Positions 36,164 to 45,531 of a DNA stretch of 64,000 nt are shown here, one piece after another (position 1 is the stretch's first letter; each line of letters starts with the position of its first letter). The position numbers were made by a program, and so were the translations under genes. Source of the stretch: Chitinophaga filiformis (lineage in GTDB: Bacteria; Bacteroidota; Bacteroidia; Chitinophagales; Chitinophagaceae); assembly GCF_900102545.1 (NCBI RefSeq), contig NZ_FNBN01000003.1:124001-188000 (forward strand), in the 5' to 3' direction. Below the pieces are notes generated by a model. The model made no database searches, had not been told where the DNA came from, and saw only the letters and a program-made list of their open reading frames with translations.

Positions 36164-37033
36164 TTACAATATCTCTGCTACATGTTTACGGATATTGGTA
36201 GAAATCATATCCGTAGGCAGGTCATTGGCATCCAGGCCAAAGGGGTCTTCAATCTCTTCTGCAATCAGCTCGAGGCTGGCCAGTACGTAGAAAATGAATA
36301 CGACAACAGGTATGACAAGGTAATGGAGACTAAACACATAACCCAGCGGTAGCGTCATAACGAAAAAAAAGATGAACTTCTTGATAAAGACACTGTAAGA
36401 GAAGGGGATAGGGGTATTCCTGATCCGCTCACAGGCACCGGAGATATCCGTAAAGGATTGCAGCTCTGCATTGATGGTGATCAGCTGTTCGCCGGAGATC
36501 TGCCCCTGGCGGTACAGTTCATGCACATGCGCCATTATGAGGCCAGCTACCTGGTTAGGTACATGTTTATCAGGCTGTAGCTGAACGCCTGGCGGCAGCT
36601 GCAGCTCTTCAACAATGTATTTATTACGCAGGTGGTTCTTCAGGCTAAAGGCGAAATTCGGGATCATGATCCGGAAGTACTCACGGGAAGCCGTATTGGA
36701 TGCCGGCAGCATCGCCGCTAGTTTAAGGGCAAGGTTACGGCTGTTATTTACCAGGGCGCCCCATAACTTACGGCCTTCCCACCAGCGGTCATAGGCGGTG
36801 TTGGTGCGGAATACCAGTAATAAGGATATCACAAAGCCGAGTAATGAATGGATCAGGGTGATTTGCTTGAGTTCACTGTTCTGCGTCAGGTGCAGTATGT
36901 CCAGCTCAAGAAAGGCGATCAGCGCAGAGTAGGCGGACATAGCTATAAACATGGGGAAGAGCTTCCTGACTGTATCCGCTTTATGGAAGCGGAAGATAAA
37001 AGTGAACCAGGCTTTTGGGTTGTAATCAATCAT
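36164..37033 (-). CDS. Bestrophin-family anion channel (UPF0187)
   Basis: 289 aa from the ATG at 37033 (MIDYNPKAWFTFIF); the upstream TTG is unlikely. Four transmembrane segments; family blocks LLVFRTNTAYDRWWEGRKLWG and PIPFSYSVFIKKFIFFFVMTLPLGY are clear. The family forms pentameric ion channels for anions or, in bacteria, sometimes cations. It precedes mgtE on the same strand. Confidence 0.93.
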   Translation of the reverse strand: MIDYNPKAWFTFIFRFHKADTVRKLFPMFIAMSAYSALIAFLELDILHLTQNSELKQITLIHSLLGFVISLLLVFRTNTAYDRWWEGRKLWGALVNNSRNLALKLAAMLPASNTASREYFRIMIPNFAFSLKNHLRNKYIVEELQLPPGVQLQPDKHVPNQVAGLIMAHVHELYRQGQISGEQLITINAELQSFTDISGACERIRNTPIPFSYSVFIKKFIFFFVMTLPLGYVFSLHYLVIPVVVFIFYVLASLELIAEEIEDPFGLDANDLPTDMISTNIRKHVAEIL

Positions 37034-37130
37034 ATATTTTAAAAGAGATTTCCGCAAACCTAAAAATTTTACACATGATTTTGATAACTTCCTGCTTTAC
37101 CTTTATTTTACGCTTCGTTTACATAACATT

Positions 37131-37520
37131 ATGATCAAGCCATATTTATTCGTCGACAAGACAAAAGGCAAAGGCCGCGGTGTATTTACAAAAGATAAAA
37201 TACCAGCCGGTACCCGCATAGAAACTTCCCCTGTACTGGTGCTGTCTTACGACGATACAGCGATTGTCGATAAAACTAAACTGCATAATTACATCTTCCT
37301 GTGGGGTGCACGCGAAACCCGTTCTTGTATAGCACTGGGTTTCTGCTCCATCTACAACCATTCCTATGAGCCCAATTGCGAATACGAAATGGACTTTGAT
37401 GCTGAAACCATGAGCATTATCACCCGCCGGGAGATCAAGAAAGGAGAGGAACTGTGCATCAACTACAATGGGGACGTAACCGATACATCACCTGTATGGT
37501 TTGATGTAAAGAAGAAATAG
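37131..37520 (+). CDS. SET-domain protein
   Basis: 129 aa, essentially one bare SET domain: KGRGVFTKDKIPAGT at the start, YNHSYEPNCEY (the NHS..PNC motif for SAM and substrate) and EELCINYNGD, where the Tyr is the catalytic one. Such small proteins are lysine methyltransferases in eukaryotes; in bacteria their targets are mostly unknown. It lies between the bestrophin gene (divergent) and the MarR gene. Confidence 0.9.
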   Translation: MIKPYLFVDKTKGKGRGVFTKDKIPAGTRIETSPVLVLSYDDTAIVDKTKLHNYIFLWGARETRSCIALGFCSIYNHSYEPNCEYEMDFDAETMSIITRREIKKGEELCINYNGDVTDTSPVWFDVKKK

Positions 37521-37606
37521 TATTGTAAAGGGCCATTTAATACCGCTTCACAGGTCTCAGCCGGGAAAGCCTTCACCAGCCGGAAAGCCAACTCCATGAA
37601 GAAATA

Positions 37607-37632
37607 AATAAGGAATTGAGAAATTCCTTATT
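37607..37632. terminator. AT-rich 11-bp hairpin after the SET gene
   Basis: AATAAGGAATT and AATTCCTTATT pair perfectly around GAGA, followed by ATTGT. It can end the SET-gene transcript before the MarR promoter. Confidence 0.55.
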
Positions 37633-37644
37633 ATTGTACCAAAA

Positions 37645-37662
37645 TATATAAGTGCTTATATA
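37645..37662 (+). promoter_or_regulatory. Perfect 18-bp palindrome upstream of the MarR gene, candidate operator
   Basis: TATATAAG-TG-CTTATATA is a perfect palindrome ending 12 bp before the MarR start, and overlaps a -7-like TATAATTTG (37659-37667). MarR dimers typically bind palindromes of this size, so auto-repression of the marR-hutHUI unit is the simplest reading. Confidence 0.6.
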
Positions 37663-37674
37663 ATTTGTTGCCTT

Positions 37675-38160
37675 ATGAGTTTTTATGCTTCTTTAGGATA
37701 CCTGGTCTTTGGCAGCCGTTTAAGACGGCTGAGCGAATACTTCCTGATGGAGGTCAATAAGGTATATGAGCAGTCTGGTATTGCCTTTGACGCCAGCTGG
37801 TTTCCCGTTTTCTATATCCTGTCCCGCCAGCAGAACATTCCCTTAATAGATATTGCTGAACAACTCGAGGTTTCCCATTCCGCTGTCAGTCAGCTGATTA
37901 CCGGTCTGAAAAAGAAAGGCCTGGTGAAGACTGCACCCTGCCCGGATGATGGTCGGCGTCAACTGGTAATGCTCAGTAAGAAAGGGGAGGAGCTGCTGCA
38001 ACAGGTGCAGCCGGTATGGGCCGCTATTACGGAAGCCATGAAAGAACTGACAGACGAACATAAGCAAAGCAGGTTATTGCTGGAGGCGGTGTCGCAGGTG
38101 GAAAGTGCTGTGCAGGAAACACCTTTATCCGTGCGGATCCTGGCGTCTATGAAAAACTAA
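37675..38160 (+). CDS. MarR-family winged-helix regulator, probably of histidine utilisation
   Basis: 161 aa. The winged helix runs through IPLIDIAEQLEVSHSAVSQLITGLKKKGLVKTAPCPDDGRRQLVMLSKKG, with the recognition helix around SHSAVSQLI. The N-terminal dimer helices start at LGYLVFGSRLRRL. hutH begins 21 bp after its stop, so it is in the hut operon; histidine genes are more often controlled by HutC (GntR). A palindrome upstream suits auto-regulation. Its ligand may be urocanate or histidine, by analogy with HutC, but this is inference. Confidence 0.87.
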   Translation: MSFYASLGYLVFGSRLRRLSEYFLMEVNKVYEQSGIAFDASWFPVFYILSRQQNIPLIDIAEQLEVSHSAVSQLITGLKKKGLVKTAPCPDDGRRQLVMLSKKGEELLQQVQPVWAAITEAMKELTDEHKQSRLLLEAVSQVESAVQETPLSVRILASMKN

Positions 38161-38180
38161 TCGATTCAATCCAATCAACA

Positions 38181-39749
38181 ATGATACACCAATTCAAGTA
38201 CGGAATTGATCAGCTTACCGTGGGTAAAGCGCTGGATGTGGCGGCTGGCCGCCTTCCCGGCGTACTGGTACCCGAGGTGACTGAGCGCATAAAAACCAGT
38301 GCCGCACATGTACAGGCCATTGTAGCGGCACACAGTACCGTATATGGTATCAATACAGGCTTTGGGCCTCTGTGCGATACCAAGATATCCGAAGAAGATA
38401 CCCGCGCTCTGCAATACAACATTCTCCAGAGTCATAGTGTAGGCATCGGCAACCCCATCCCGGAAATGGTAGCCCGTGTGATGCTGGTGACCAAAGTACA
38501 TGCATTGGCGCAGGGTTATTCTGGTGTGGCGCTGGCTACGCTTGAACGCATCATCTGGCATATCGAACATAACGTTACCCCGGTGGTGCCGGAAAAAGGT
38601 TCTGTAGGTGCTTCGGGCGACCTCGCACCTTTATCTCATCTCTTTCTTCCATTGATAGGTCTTGGCGAAGTATACTATAAAGGACAACGCCAGCCGGCAG
38701 CGGCCGTATTACAGGCCGAAGGACTGGAACCAGTGGTGCTGGGACCTAAAGAAGGACTGGCACTCATCAATGGTACACAGTTCATCCTGTCTTTTGCCGT
38801 GACTGGTTTACAACGGATGCATAATGCATTGGAAGCTGCAGACGTTATCGGGGCTTTATCCCTTGAAGGACTGATGGGTACTTCCCGTCCCTTCGATCCA
38901 CGCCTGCACGCCATCCGTCCCTTTGCCGGCAATCAGCTGGTAGCGCACCGCCTGAAGACCATGCTGGAAAACTCTGGTATCATGGCGGCTCATGTTGACT
39001 GCGGCCGTGTGCAGGACCCTTATTCCCTGCGCTGTATGCCTCAGGTGCATGGGGCTTCCCGCACCGCATGGCTGCACCTTTGCGACCTCACCGCTATAGA
39101 GCTGAATGCCGTGACCGACAACCCGATCATCTTCAGTGCAGATGATACCATTAGTGGTGGCAACTTCCACGGACAACCACTGGCCTTACCGCTTGATTAC
39201 GCTACCATAGCTGCTGCGGAAGTAGGTAATATCTCCGACCGCCGATGTTATATGATGATTGAAGGTCGTTACGGACTGCCTAAATTACTGATAGAAGATG
39301 CCGGTCTGAACTCCGGTTTTATGATACCACAGTATACTACTGCTGCCTTAGTGACAGAGAATAAAACCCTCTGTTTCCCTGCCAGCGCCGATAGCGTACC
39401 GACTTCTCTTGGTCAGGAAGACCATGTCTCTATGGGTTCTATCAGTGGCCGCAAACTCCACCAGGTTATTGACAACCTTGAATATATCCTCGCCATAGAA
39501 CTGTTGTATGCTGCACAGGCGGTGGATTTCAGACGTCCGTTGAAGTCTGGTCCTATCCTGGAAGCTGTTCACGCCTTTGTACGTGAAACGGTTTCTTTCG
39601 CAACAAAAGACAGGATCTTTGCGAACGATATACAACTGTTACATCATCTCATCGCCAATCAATCTTTAGTAAAAGTGGCCAATGATGCGGCCCTCGATAA
39701 TCATTTATCACTAAACGGTATTTATCATGACCAGTTCGGAATTTATTAA
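38181..39749 (+). CDS. hutH: Histidine ammonia-lyase
   Basis: 522 aa. Splits histidine into urocanate and ammonia using the autocatalytic MIO group formed from Ala144-Ser145-Gly146 in [15 protein letters not shown]. Also visible are [13 protein letters not shown] with the catalytic Tyr, and [14 protein letters not shown]. Its last 23 bp overlap the hutU start at 39727, which implies translational coupling. Confidence 0.97.
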   Translation: MIHQFKYGIDQLTVGKALDVAAGRLPGVLVPEVTERIKTSAAHVQAIVAAHSTVYGINTGFGPLCDTKISEEDTRALQYNILQSHSVGIGNPIPEMVARVMLVTKVHALAQGYSGVALATLERIIWHIEHNVTPVVPEKGSVGASGDLAPLSHLFLPLIGLGEVYYKGQRQPAAAVLQAEGLEPVVLGPKEGLALINGTQFILSFAVTGLQRMHNALEAADVIGALSLEGLMGTSRPFDPRLHAIRPFAGNQLVAHRLKTMLENSGIMAAHVDCGRVQDPYSLRCMPQVHGASRTAWLHLCDLTAIELNAVTDNPIIFSADDTISGGNFHGQPLALPLDYATIAAAEVGNISDRRCYMMIEGRYGLPKLLIEDAGLNSGFMIPQYTTAALVTENKTLCFPASADSVPTSLGQEDHVSMGSISGRKLHQVIDNLEYILAIELLYAAQAVDFRRPLKSGPILEAVHAFVRETVSFATKDRIFANDIQLLHHLIANQSLVKVANDAALDNHLSLNGIYHDQFGIY

Positions 39750-41391
39750 AACATATGCGGCACATCCGCACTATAAAGCTCCCCGTGGCAACCAGCTGCA
39801 TGCGCGCTCCTGGCAAACGGAAGCGCCCTTACGCATGCTCCTGAATAACCTCGACCATGAAGTAGCTGAGAACCCTGATGAACTGGTGGTGTACGGTGGT
39901 ATCGGCCAGGCGGCACGCAATAAAGAAGCATTACAGCGGATCATTGAGATACTGCTGGAGCTGGATGAAGATCACTCTTTGCTGGTGCAATCAGGTAAAC
40001 CTGTAGGAGTCGTACGTACACATCCACAGGCGCCACGTGTGATGCTGGCTAATAGCAATCTCGTGCCGAAGTGGGCTACCTGGGAACATTTCAATGAACT
40101 GAGAGCGAAAGGCCTGATGATGTACGGTCAGATGACAGCAGGCAGCTGGATCTATATTGGAACACAAGGCATCTTACAGGGAACATATGAAACCTTTGTG
40201 GCTTGTGGTAAACAACATTTCAATAGCGATCTGAAAGGTAAGTTAGTTGTAACAGCTGGTTTAGGCGGTATGGGCGGCGCTCAGCCACTGGCGGCTACAA
40301 TGGCCGGTGCAGTGTTCCTCGGTGCAGATGTGGACGAATCGCGTATTCAGAAGAGAATAGCTACCCGTTATATAGATCGCATTACACACTCTTATGAAGA
40401 AGCCATTGCCTGGGCCATGGACGCTAAAGCTAAAGGGGAAGCACTTTCCATTGGATTAGTAAGTGATGCAGGCGATATGCTGGAACGTTTATTACAGGAT
40501 AATATCATTCCCGATGTATTAACAGATCAGACATCTGCGCACGATCCTGTGAATGGTTATATCCCTAACGGGATGTCTTTGCAGGAGGCGGCGGATCTGC
40601 GTAAGAAAGATCCGGCTGCATATAAACAACGTGCATTGAAAAGTATGGCCCGTCATGTGAGTTATATGCTGGCATTGCAGGAGAAAGGCGCTATCACTTT
40701 TGATTACGGTAATAACCTGCGTGAGTTTGCACGAGAGGGCGGAGAGCCGAATGCATTTAACTTTCCGGGTTTTACACCTGCGTATATCCGTCCTTTATTC
40801 TGCGAGGGGAAAGGTCCTTTCAGATGGGTGGCATTATCAGGCGATCCACAGGATATTTATACTACCGATCAGGCTTTGATGGAAGCATTCCCTGAAAATA
40901 AAGCATTGATCAACTGGCTGAAGAAAGCACAACAACAGGTGGCCTTCCAGGGTTTACCTGCCCGTATCTGCTGGCTGGGATTGGGCGAGCGTGAAAAGGC
41001 TGGTCTGATCTTCAATGAACTGGTAAGGACAGGTAAAGTGAAGGCGCCTATCGTTATTGGTCGCGATCACCTGGATTGCGGCTCAGTAGCGTCTCCCAAC
41101 AGGGAAACAGAATCCATGAAAGACGGCTCTGATGCGGTGTCTGACTGGACATTACTGAACCTCATGGCCAATACCGGCGGTGGTGCTACCTGGGTATCTT
41201 TCCATCATGGCGGTGGTGTGGGTATGGGCTATTCACAACATGCGGGTATGGTGGTACTGGCCGATGGTACGGATCGTGCTGAAGCCTGTCTGCAAAGAGT
41301 ACTGTTCAATGATCCCGCTCTTGGTATCTTCCGCCATGCAGACGCAGGTTATGAAGAAGCAAAGGAAACCGCCAGAAAATTCAATATCTGA
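39727..41391 (+). CDS. hutU: Urocanate hydratase
   Basis: 554 aa. Converts urocanate to imidazolone propionate with a tightly bound NAD+ as electrophile. Family blocks present: [24 protein letters not shown], the Gly-rich [17 protein letters not shown] for NAD, and the C-terminal [21 protein letters not shown]. The catalytic Cys region is in the middle ([21 protein letters not shown]). Overlaps hutH by 23 bp and precedes hutI by 3 bp. Confidence 0.97.
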   Translation: MTSSEFIKTYAAHPHYKAPRGNQLHARSWQTEAPLRMLLNNLDHEVAENPDELVVYGGIGQAARNKEALQRIIEILLELDEDHSLLVQSGKPVGVVRTHPQAPRVMLANSNLVPKWATWEHFNELRAKGLMMYGQMTAGSWIYIGTQGILQGTYETFVACGKQHFNSDLKGKLVVTAGLGGMGGAQPLAATMAGAVFLGADVDESRIQKRIATRYIDRITHSYEEAIAWAMDAKAKGEALSIGLVSDAGDMLERLLQDNIIPDVLTDQTSAHDPVNGYIPNGMSLQEAADLRKKDPAAYKQRALKSMARHVSYMLALQEKGAITFDYGNNLREFAREGGEPNAFNFPGFTPAYIRPLFCEGKGPFRWVALSGDPQDIYTTDQALMEAFPENKALINWLKKAQQQVAFQGLPARICWLGLGEREKAGLIFNELVRTGKVKAPIVIGRDHLDCGSVASPNRETESMKDGSDAVSDWTLLNLMANTGGGATWVSFHHGGGVGMGYSQHAGMVVLADGTDRAEACLQRVLFNDPALGIFRHADAGYEEAKETARKFNI

Positions 41392-41394
41392 TGT

Positions 41395-42621
41395 ATGGAA
41401 CTAATTGGCCCATTTTCACAAATATTACCGCTCACAGATCTTCCGCTAAAGGGAGCTTTGCATGATGAACAACTGCTGATCATCGAACATGGCGGTGTTG
41501 TAACAGATAGCGGCAAAATACTGGCTGTCGGCGATTTTAAAGCCTTGCAACATCAGTATCCTGATTGTGATGTGACACATATTACCGTGCCTTCGGTGTT
41601 ATTGCCAGGCTTCATAGACTGCCATACGCATATCTGTTTTGATGGTTCCCGCAACAGGGATTACGCCATGCGCATAGCCGGTAAGTCTTATCTTGAAATA
41701 GCCCGTGCAGGTGGTGGCATATGGGATTCCGTCATGAAGACAAGAGCGGCAGATGAGGAAACCCTGATGAACAATACAGTAGCCCGTGCGAACCGGCATT
41801 TACACGAAGGCGTTACCACCATCGAAGTAAAAAGCGGTTATGGTTTAAACCTGGAAGGTGAACTGAATATGTTACGCGCCATCCAGGATGCTGCCAGTCA
41901 TACAAAGGCCACACTGATCCCGACCTGCCTTGCGGCGCACATGCGACCTAAAGACTTTGAGGGAACAGAGGAAGCTTATCTTAACTGGATCATCAGCACC
42001 TTACTGCCCCTCATTCAATCAGAACAACTCGCACATCGTGTTGATATCTTCATAGAAGAAACTGCATTCACACTGGGTCCTGCAAAACATTTCCTGCAAC
42101 AGGCTGCCGATATGGGGTTTGCTGCTACTGTACATGCCGATCAGTTCTCCACAGGCGGCACTGCAGTGGCAGTAGCTGCCGGTGCGCTTTCTGCGGACCA
42201 TCTGGAAGCCAGTGACGATGCTGCCATTGCATTACTGGCAGCGGCAGATATCGTTGCAGTTGTATTACCAGGTGCATCACTGGGCCTGGGCATGCATTAT
42301 GCACCGGCAAGACGTTTGCTCAATGCAGGCGCCTCTGTGGCCATTGCAAGCGACTGGAATCCCGGCTCCGCACCCATGGGAGATTTGTTATTACAGGCCG
42401 CAGTATTAAGTGCGGCAGAGAAATTATCAACTGCGGAAGTATTTGCAGCCCTTACTACCCGTGCTGCAAAAGCATTACAACTACACAATATTGGGCAACT
42501 CGCCCCCGGATATGTAGCAGATATGCAGGCGTATCCATGTGCCGATTATCGGGATATCCTGTATTATCAGGGTAAGATGAAACCGATAAGGGTCTGGAAA
42601 GAAGGGGAGCGGGTGAAATAA
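41395..42621 (+). CDS. hutI: Imidazolonepropionase
   Basis: 408 aa amidohydrolase. Metal HxH in GFIDCHTHICFDGSRNRDY, then TTIEVKSGYGLNLEGEL, the third His in AAHMRPKDFEG and the Asp of IASDWNPGSAPMG near the end. Opens the imidazolone ring to formiminoglutamate, the third step of the pathway. hutG, the fourth, is not here but at 53.3 kb. Confidence 0.96.
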   Translation: MELIGPFSQILPLTDLPLKGALHDEQLLIIEHGGVVTDSGKILAVGDFKALQHQYPDCDVTHITVPSVLLPGFIDCHTHICFDGSRNRDYAMRIAGKSYLEIARAGGGIWDSVMKTRAADEETLMNNTVARANRHLHEGVTTIEVKSGYGLNLEGELNMLRAIQDAASHTKATLIPTCLAAHMRPKDFEGTEEAYLNWIISTLLPLIQSEQLAHRVDIFIEETAFTLGPAKHFLQQAADMGFAATVHADQFSTGGTAVAVAAGALSADHLEASDDAAIALLAAADIVAVVLPGASLGLGMHYAPARRLLNAGASVAIASDWNPGSAPMGDLLLQAAVLSAAEKLSTAEVFAALTTRAAKALQLHNIGQLAPGYVADMQAYPCADYRDILYYQGKMKPIRVWKEGERVK

Positions 42622-42622
42622 G

Positions 42623-42643
42623 CAGGTTGCTATGGCGAACCTG
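42623..42643 (+). terminator. Weak hairpin at the end of the hut operon
   Basis: CAGGTT and AACCTG pair over 6 bp around a 9-nt loop, one base after the hutI stop and followed by GATCTTT. It is a weak terminator candidate. Confidence 0.35.
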
Positions 42644-42694
42644 GATCTTTGCATGGCACTTCAGCACAAGTCCAGACAAGCAGTAATGAGCTGC

Positions 42695-44512
42695 TTAGTA
42701 AATTACTCTCAGCATAGTGCGCCTGTTCCTTTGGTGCTCTGCCTCGCTACAAGGCACACCGTCTCCACAATCATTTACCAGCCCTCGTTCTCCCAGGTTC
42801 TCATAATAAAGATGGCTTGGGGGAATTCCCTGTTTGATGAGGTAGTCAATGACAGCAAAACAACGAAGTGCAGTAAGGTCATTATTGTATTCGAATGACC
42901 CACGACTGTCTGCATAGGAACATATCGTGAGCTTCCAATCCTTATGTTGTTTTAGCACGGTGGCCACTCTGTCTAACAATTCTTTAGAGCTCGTCAGCAA
43001 TATGGCGCTGTTATAATCATAATAGAAACAAAGCTGCTCCAGCTTATGAATTAAACCAGTATCGGCAGCTTCAGGTGGATTTATTGTTTTAGCTACACTA
43101 TCCGGAGCTTCAGGCGCTGCAGGAGGTATAGGTACTTGCGTAACTGGTTGAGGTTTTTTTAAATTTTCAGTAAAGTGGTTATCCAGAAAATGATACACGT
43201 CATCTCCTCCTGTGCCACCTTCGCGGTTGGATGAAAAGTAGCCTTCATAATGGTTGTCTTTCATAATAAATCCCAGATCATCGCCTCCGGAATTATAAGG
43301 GTTCCGAAGGTTCAACGGGGGCGTCCATTCATCCCGGCTACCGGATGCACGGAAGATATCAAACCCTCCCATACCAGGGTGTCCTTTACTTGAGAAATAT
43401 AGTACGCCATCTTCATTGATCGTCGGGAAGCTTTCTTCCCAACGGGTATTTATATCACGACCACAATTTTTAGCTTGTCCCCAGGCGCCATTTGCCAGCC
43501 GTTCGCTATACCAGATATCTGTTTTGCCTACTCCGCCAGGCCGGTCAGAAACAAAATAAAGCGTCTGTCCATCCTCACTTAGCACCGCATTGCCGGTATA
43601 ACTACCTGGAAAGTTTAATGTGGTTAAAGGCAGTAGCGGCGACCAGGTGTCGCCCTTCTTCACAGACATGAATAAGGACATTAACCGTTCCCCATTCAGG
43701 GGGCCTCTCCGGGTCTTGTTGAAAACATCCTTATTGGCTTCACTCAATGTAATATAGGCAGTATCTTCCCTCCTGTTGAAGCATACAGGCCCTATGTGAT
43801 ACGGGAGTTTTTTAAGCAGGTCTGGCAATACTTCTTCCAGGTAAGTATTTGCGTTACTACCTTTCTCGTATTGCTTATAAATATATGGTTTAAAGTATGG
43901 TTCATTCACTCTGAGATCGATATCGGGGTTCCGCTCAGCCCCTGTGCTGAGTGCCATTTTACGATACCCATTTGAAACCAGCAGCAATCCTTTTTTCACG
44001 ACCCCACTTATCCAATCTGCACCTTCAGAGTTCAATTCCTTAATACTCTCTATCGCAACAGTGGAGCCTAAAGACTTCCATTGAACAGCGCTATCACAGC
44101 CGGACAGCAAGAGCTGTTTCCATTGCAGGCTATCGGTGTTCGTTGTTTGATAAAGTGCTATATATTTTCTTGCAGTATCATAAGAGCCTATGCTCATTTG
44201 CATTTCTCCATAACATAAATTAGCATAGGAAGGCTTATCGGGACGACGGAGTAAATGTAAATAATAAAACCCGGCATCTTCGAACCTCGCCATCTCAACA
44301 TAACAATGTGCCAGTTTTTCCAGCACAACAATTGGGGTCCTTCTTCCCTTCCTTTGCTCCACCTTACCATACAAACCAGCAGCTACTGCATATTCCTGGC
44401 GTACAAATGCTTCATTTCCCAGCTCTTCCAGGCTTTTATCTTCCTGGGCTTTTACCTCCAGCGATACGAATAAATATATGATGACGAATAGTATTATATG
44501 ACAACGTAACAT
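42695..44512 (-). CDS. OmpA-family protein with PD40 beta-propeller and TPR, T9SS-associated
   Basis: 605 aa. Signal peptide (LRCHIILFVIIYLFVSLEVKA) and a TPR-like N-terminal part (residues about 25-150), then PD40 propeller blades (for example TLYFVSDRPGGVGKTDIWYS and YFSSKGHPGMGGFDIF), a Pro-rich linker, and a C-terminal OmpA domain with the peptidoglycan-binding Asp and Arg in SYADSRGSFEYN and QRNRRTM. Such proteins occur next to PorP/SprF in T9SS-related operons and link the outer membrane to the wall. Third gene of the GH74 unit, 12 bp after the SprF-like gene. Confidence 0.9.
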   Translation of the reverse strand: MLRCHIILFVIIYLFVSLEVKAQEDKSLEELGNEAFVRQEYAVAAGLYGKVEQRKGRRTPIVVLEKLAHCYVEMARFEDAGFYYLHLLRRPDKPSYANLCYGEMQMSIGSYDTARKYIALYQTTNTDSLQWKQLLLSGCDSAVQWKSLGSTVAIESIKELNSEGADWISGVVKKGLLLVSNGYRKMALSTGAERNPDIDLRVNEPYFKPYIYKQYEKGSNANTYLEEVLPDLLKKLPYHIGPVCFNRREDTAYITLSEANKDVFNKTRRGPLNGERLMSLFMSVKKGDTWSPLLPLTTLNFPGSYTGNAVLSEDGQTLYFVSDRPGGVGKTDIWYSERLANGAWGQAKNCGRDINTRWEESFPTINEDGVLYFSSKGHPGMGGFDIFRASGSRDEWTPPLNLRNPYNSGGDDLGFIMKDNHYEGYFSSNREGGTGGDDVYHFLDNHFTENLKKPQPVTQVPIPPAAPEAPDSVAKTINPPEAADTGLIHKLEQLCFYYDYNSAILLTSSKELLDRVATVLKQHKDWKLTICSYADSRGSFEYNNDLTALRCFAVIDYLIKQGIPPSHLYYENLGERGLVNDCGDGVPCSEAEHQRNRRTMLRVIY

Positions 44513-44524
44513 ATCATTCTACAT

Positions 44525-45526
44525 TTAAAAATAGCGGGGGCTATAAACACTGAATTTCTTTGAAGGAAACAGAATGCCAATTGATATTTCATGAGAGCCA
44601 CCCTGTGCATCTGCCATCTGATTAATATTCAGATCATAGGCGTAACCTATACGGTATCTGTCGGAAATATAATATTCAATGATAGCACTTGCAGCATTTC
44701 TTTGCTCCAGCCTGGACGGAAGCTCTTTCTTCCATATAGGCACAGCTGTTCTGTAAGAACCTCCAATCCATAATACCTGGTCTATTAACAACATTGTTGT
44801 AAGATCCACAGCCGTAGGACCATTAAGGTCATCTTTAAGCATGACGGAGGGTTTTAATTTCAGCTGTTCGGATATTGGCACCATGCAACCAGCAGAGAGG
44901 TACAGGTGCCGGGTCTTCCGGATATTTTCATAGTCATAGCCTTTCCATTTAAAATCGGAAGTGATCACGTTGCTAAAGAGGTCCAGTACAGAAGCGCTGA
45001 TAAAAAAAGAAGGAGAATGGTAGAATATTCCAAACCTTGCATCCGGGGAAAAGGCATTCACACTACCGGCAGGGAAAACTGCATCCTCTGAATCAAAGTA
45101 TCGCAGGCTGTTTCCATCCAGTTGATATTGGGATATGCCTATTCCCAGGCCAAAACTTAGCCTGCGTGTGTTGTCGTCATCCAAAGAAATGATGTACGAA
45201 TAGGAGCCATATACTGAATAGGATTTTTGTGGCCCCAGCATATCAGCTGTTAGCTGAAGTCCCAACCCTATAGCGGCACGGGACTTCATAGGACGTAATG
45301 GGCCATCCACCGATACCCCCGCTGTGCGGGGAGCTCCGGGTAAACCTGTCCATTGCTGCCGGTAAATACAGTTTATATACAGCGCATCTTTATAGCCGGC
45401 ATAAGCTGGATTTACACTCAGGCCATTGAAAGCATACTGGCTAAACTGGACATCTTGCTGGGCGTGTATTCGAAATGATATCAACATCAATATTGCACAA
45501 AGGCAATACTTTACTCCTGCATTCAT
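44525..45526 (-). CDS. PorP/SprF-family outer-membrane protein
   Basis: About 333 aa if started at the ATG at 45526 (MNAGVKYCLC), six bases past the GH74 stop; an ATG at 45556 would overlap that gene by 25 bp and add a basic N-terminus. Signal peptide ends at FRIHAQQ. Family blocks: QFSQYAFNGLSVNPAYAGYKDAL, QQWTGLPGAPRT and the repeated beta-strand pattern ending in ISIGILFPSKK. Each type-B T9SS substrate usually has such a partner, which helps its export or surface attachment. It sits between the GH74 and OmpA genes, as expected. Confidence 0.93.
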   Translation of the reverse strand: MNAGVKYCLCAILMLISFRIHAQQDVQFSQYAFNGLSVNPAYAGYKDALYINCIYRQQWTGLPGAPRTAGVSVDGPLRPMKSRAAIGLGLQLTADMLGPQKSYSVYGSYSYIISLDDDNTRRLSFGLGIGISQYQLDGNSLRYFDSEDAVFPAGSVNAFSPDARFGIFYHSPSFFISASVLDLFSNVITSDFKWKGYDYENIRKTRHLYLSAGCMVPISEQLKLKPSVMLKDDLNGPTAVDLTTMLLIDQVLWIGGSYRTAVPIWKKELPSRLEQRNAASAIIEYYISDRYRIGYAYDLNINQMADAQGGSHEISIGILFPSKKFSVYSPRYF

Positions 45527-45531
45527 ATTTA

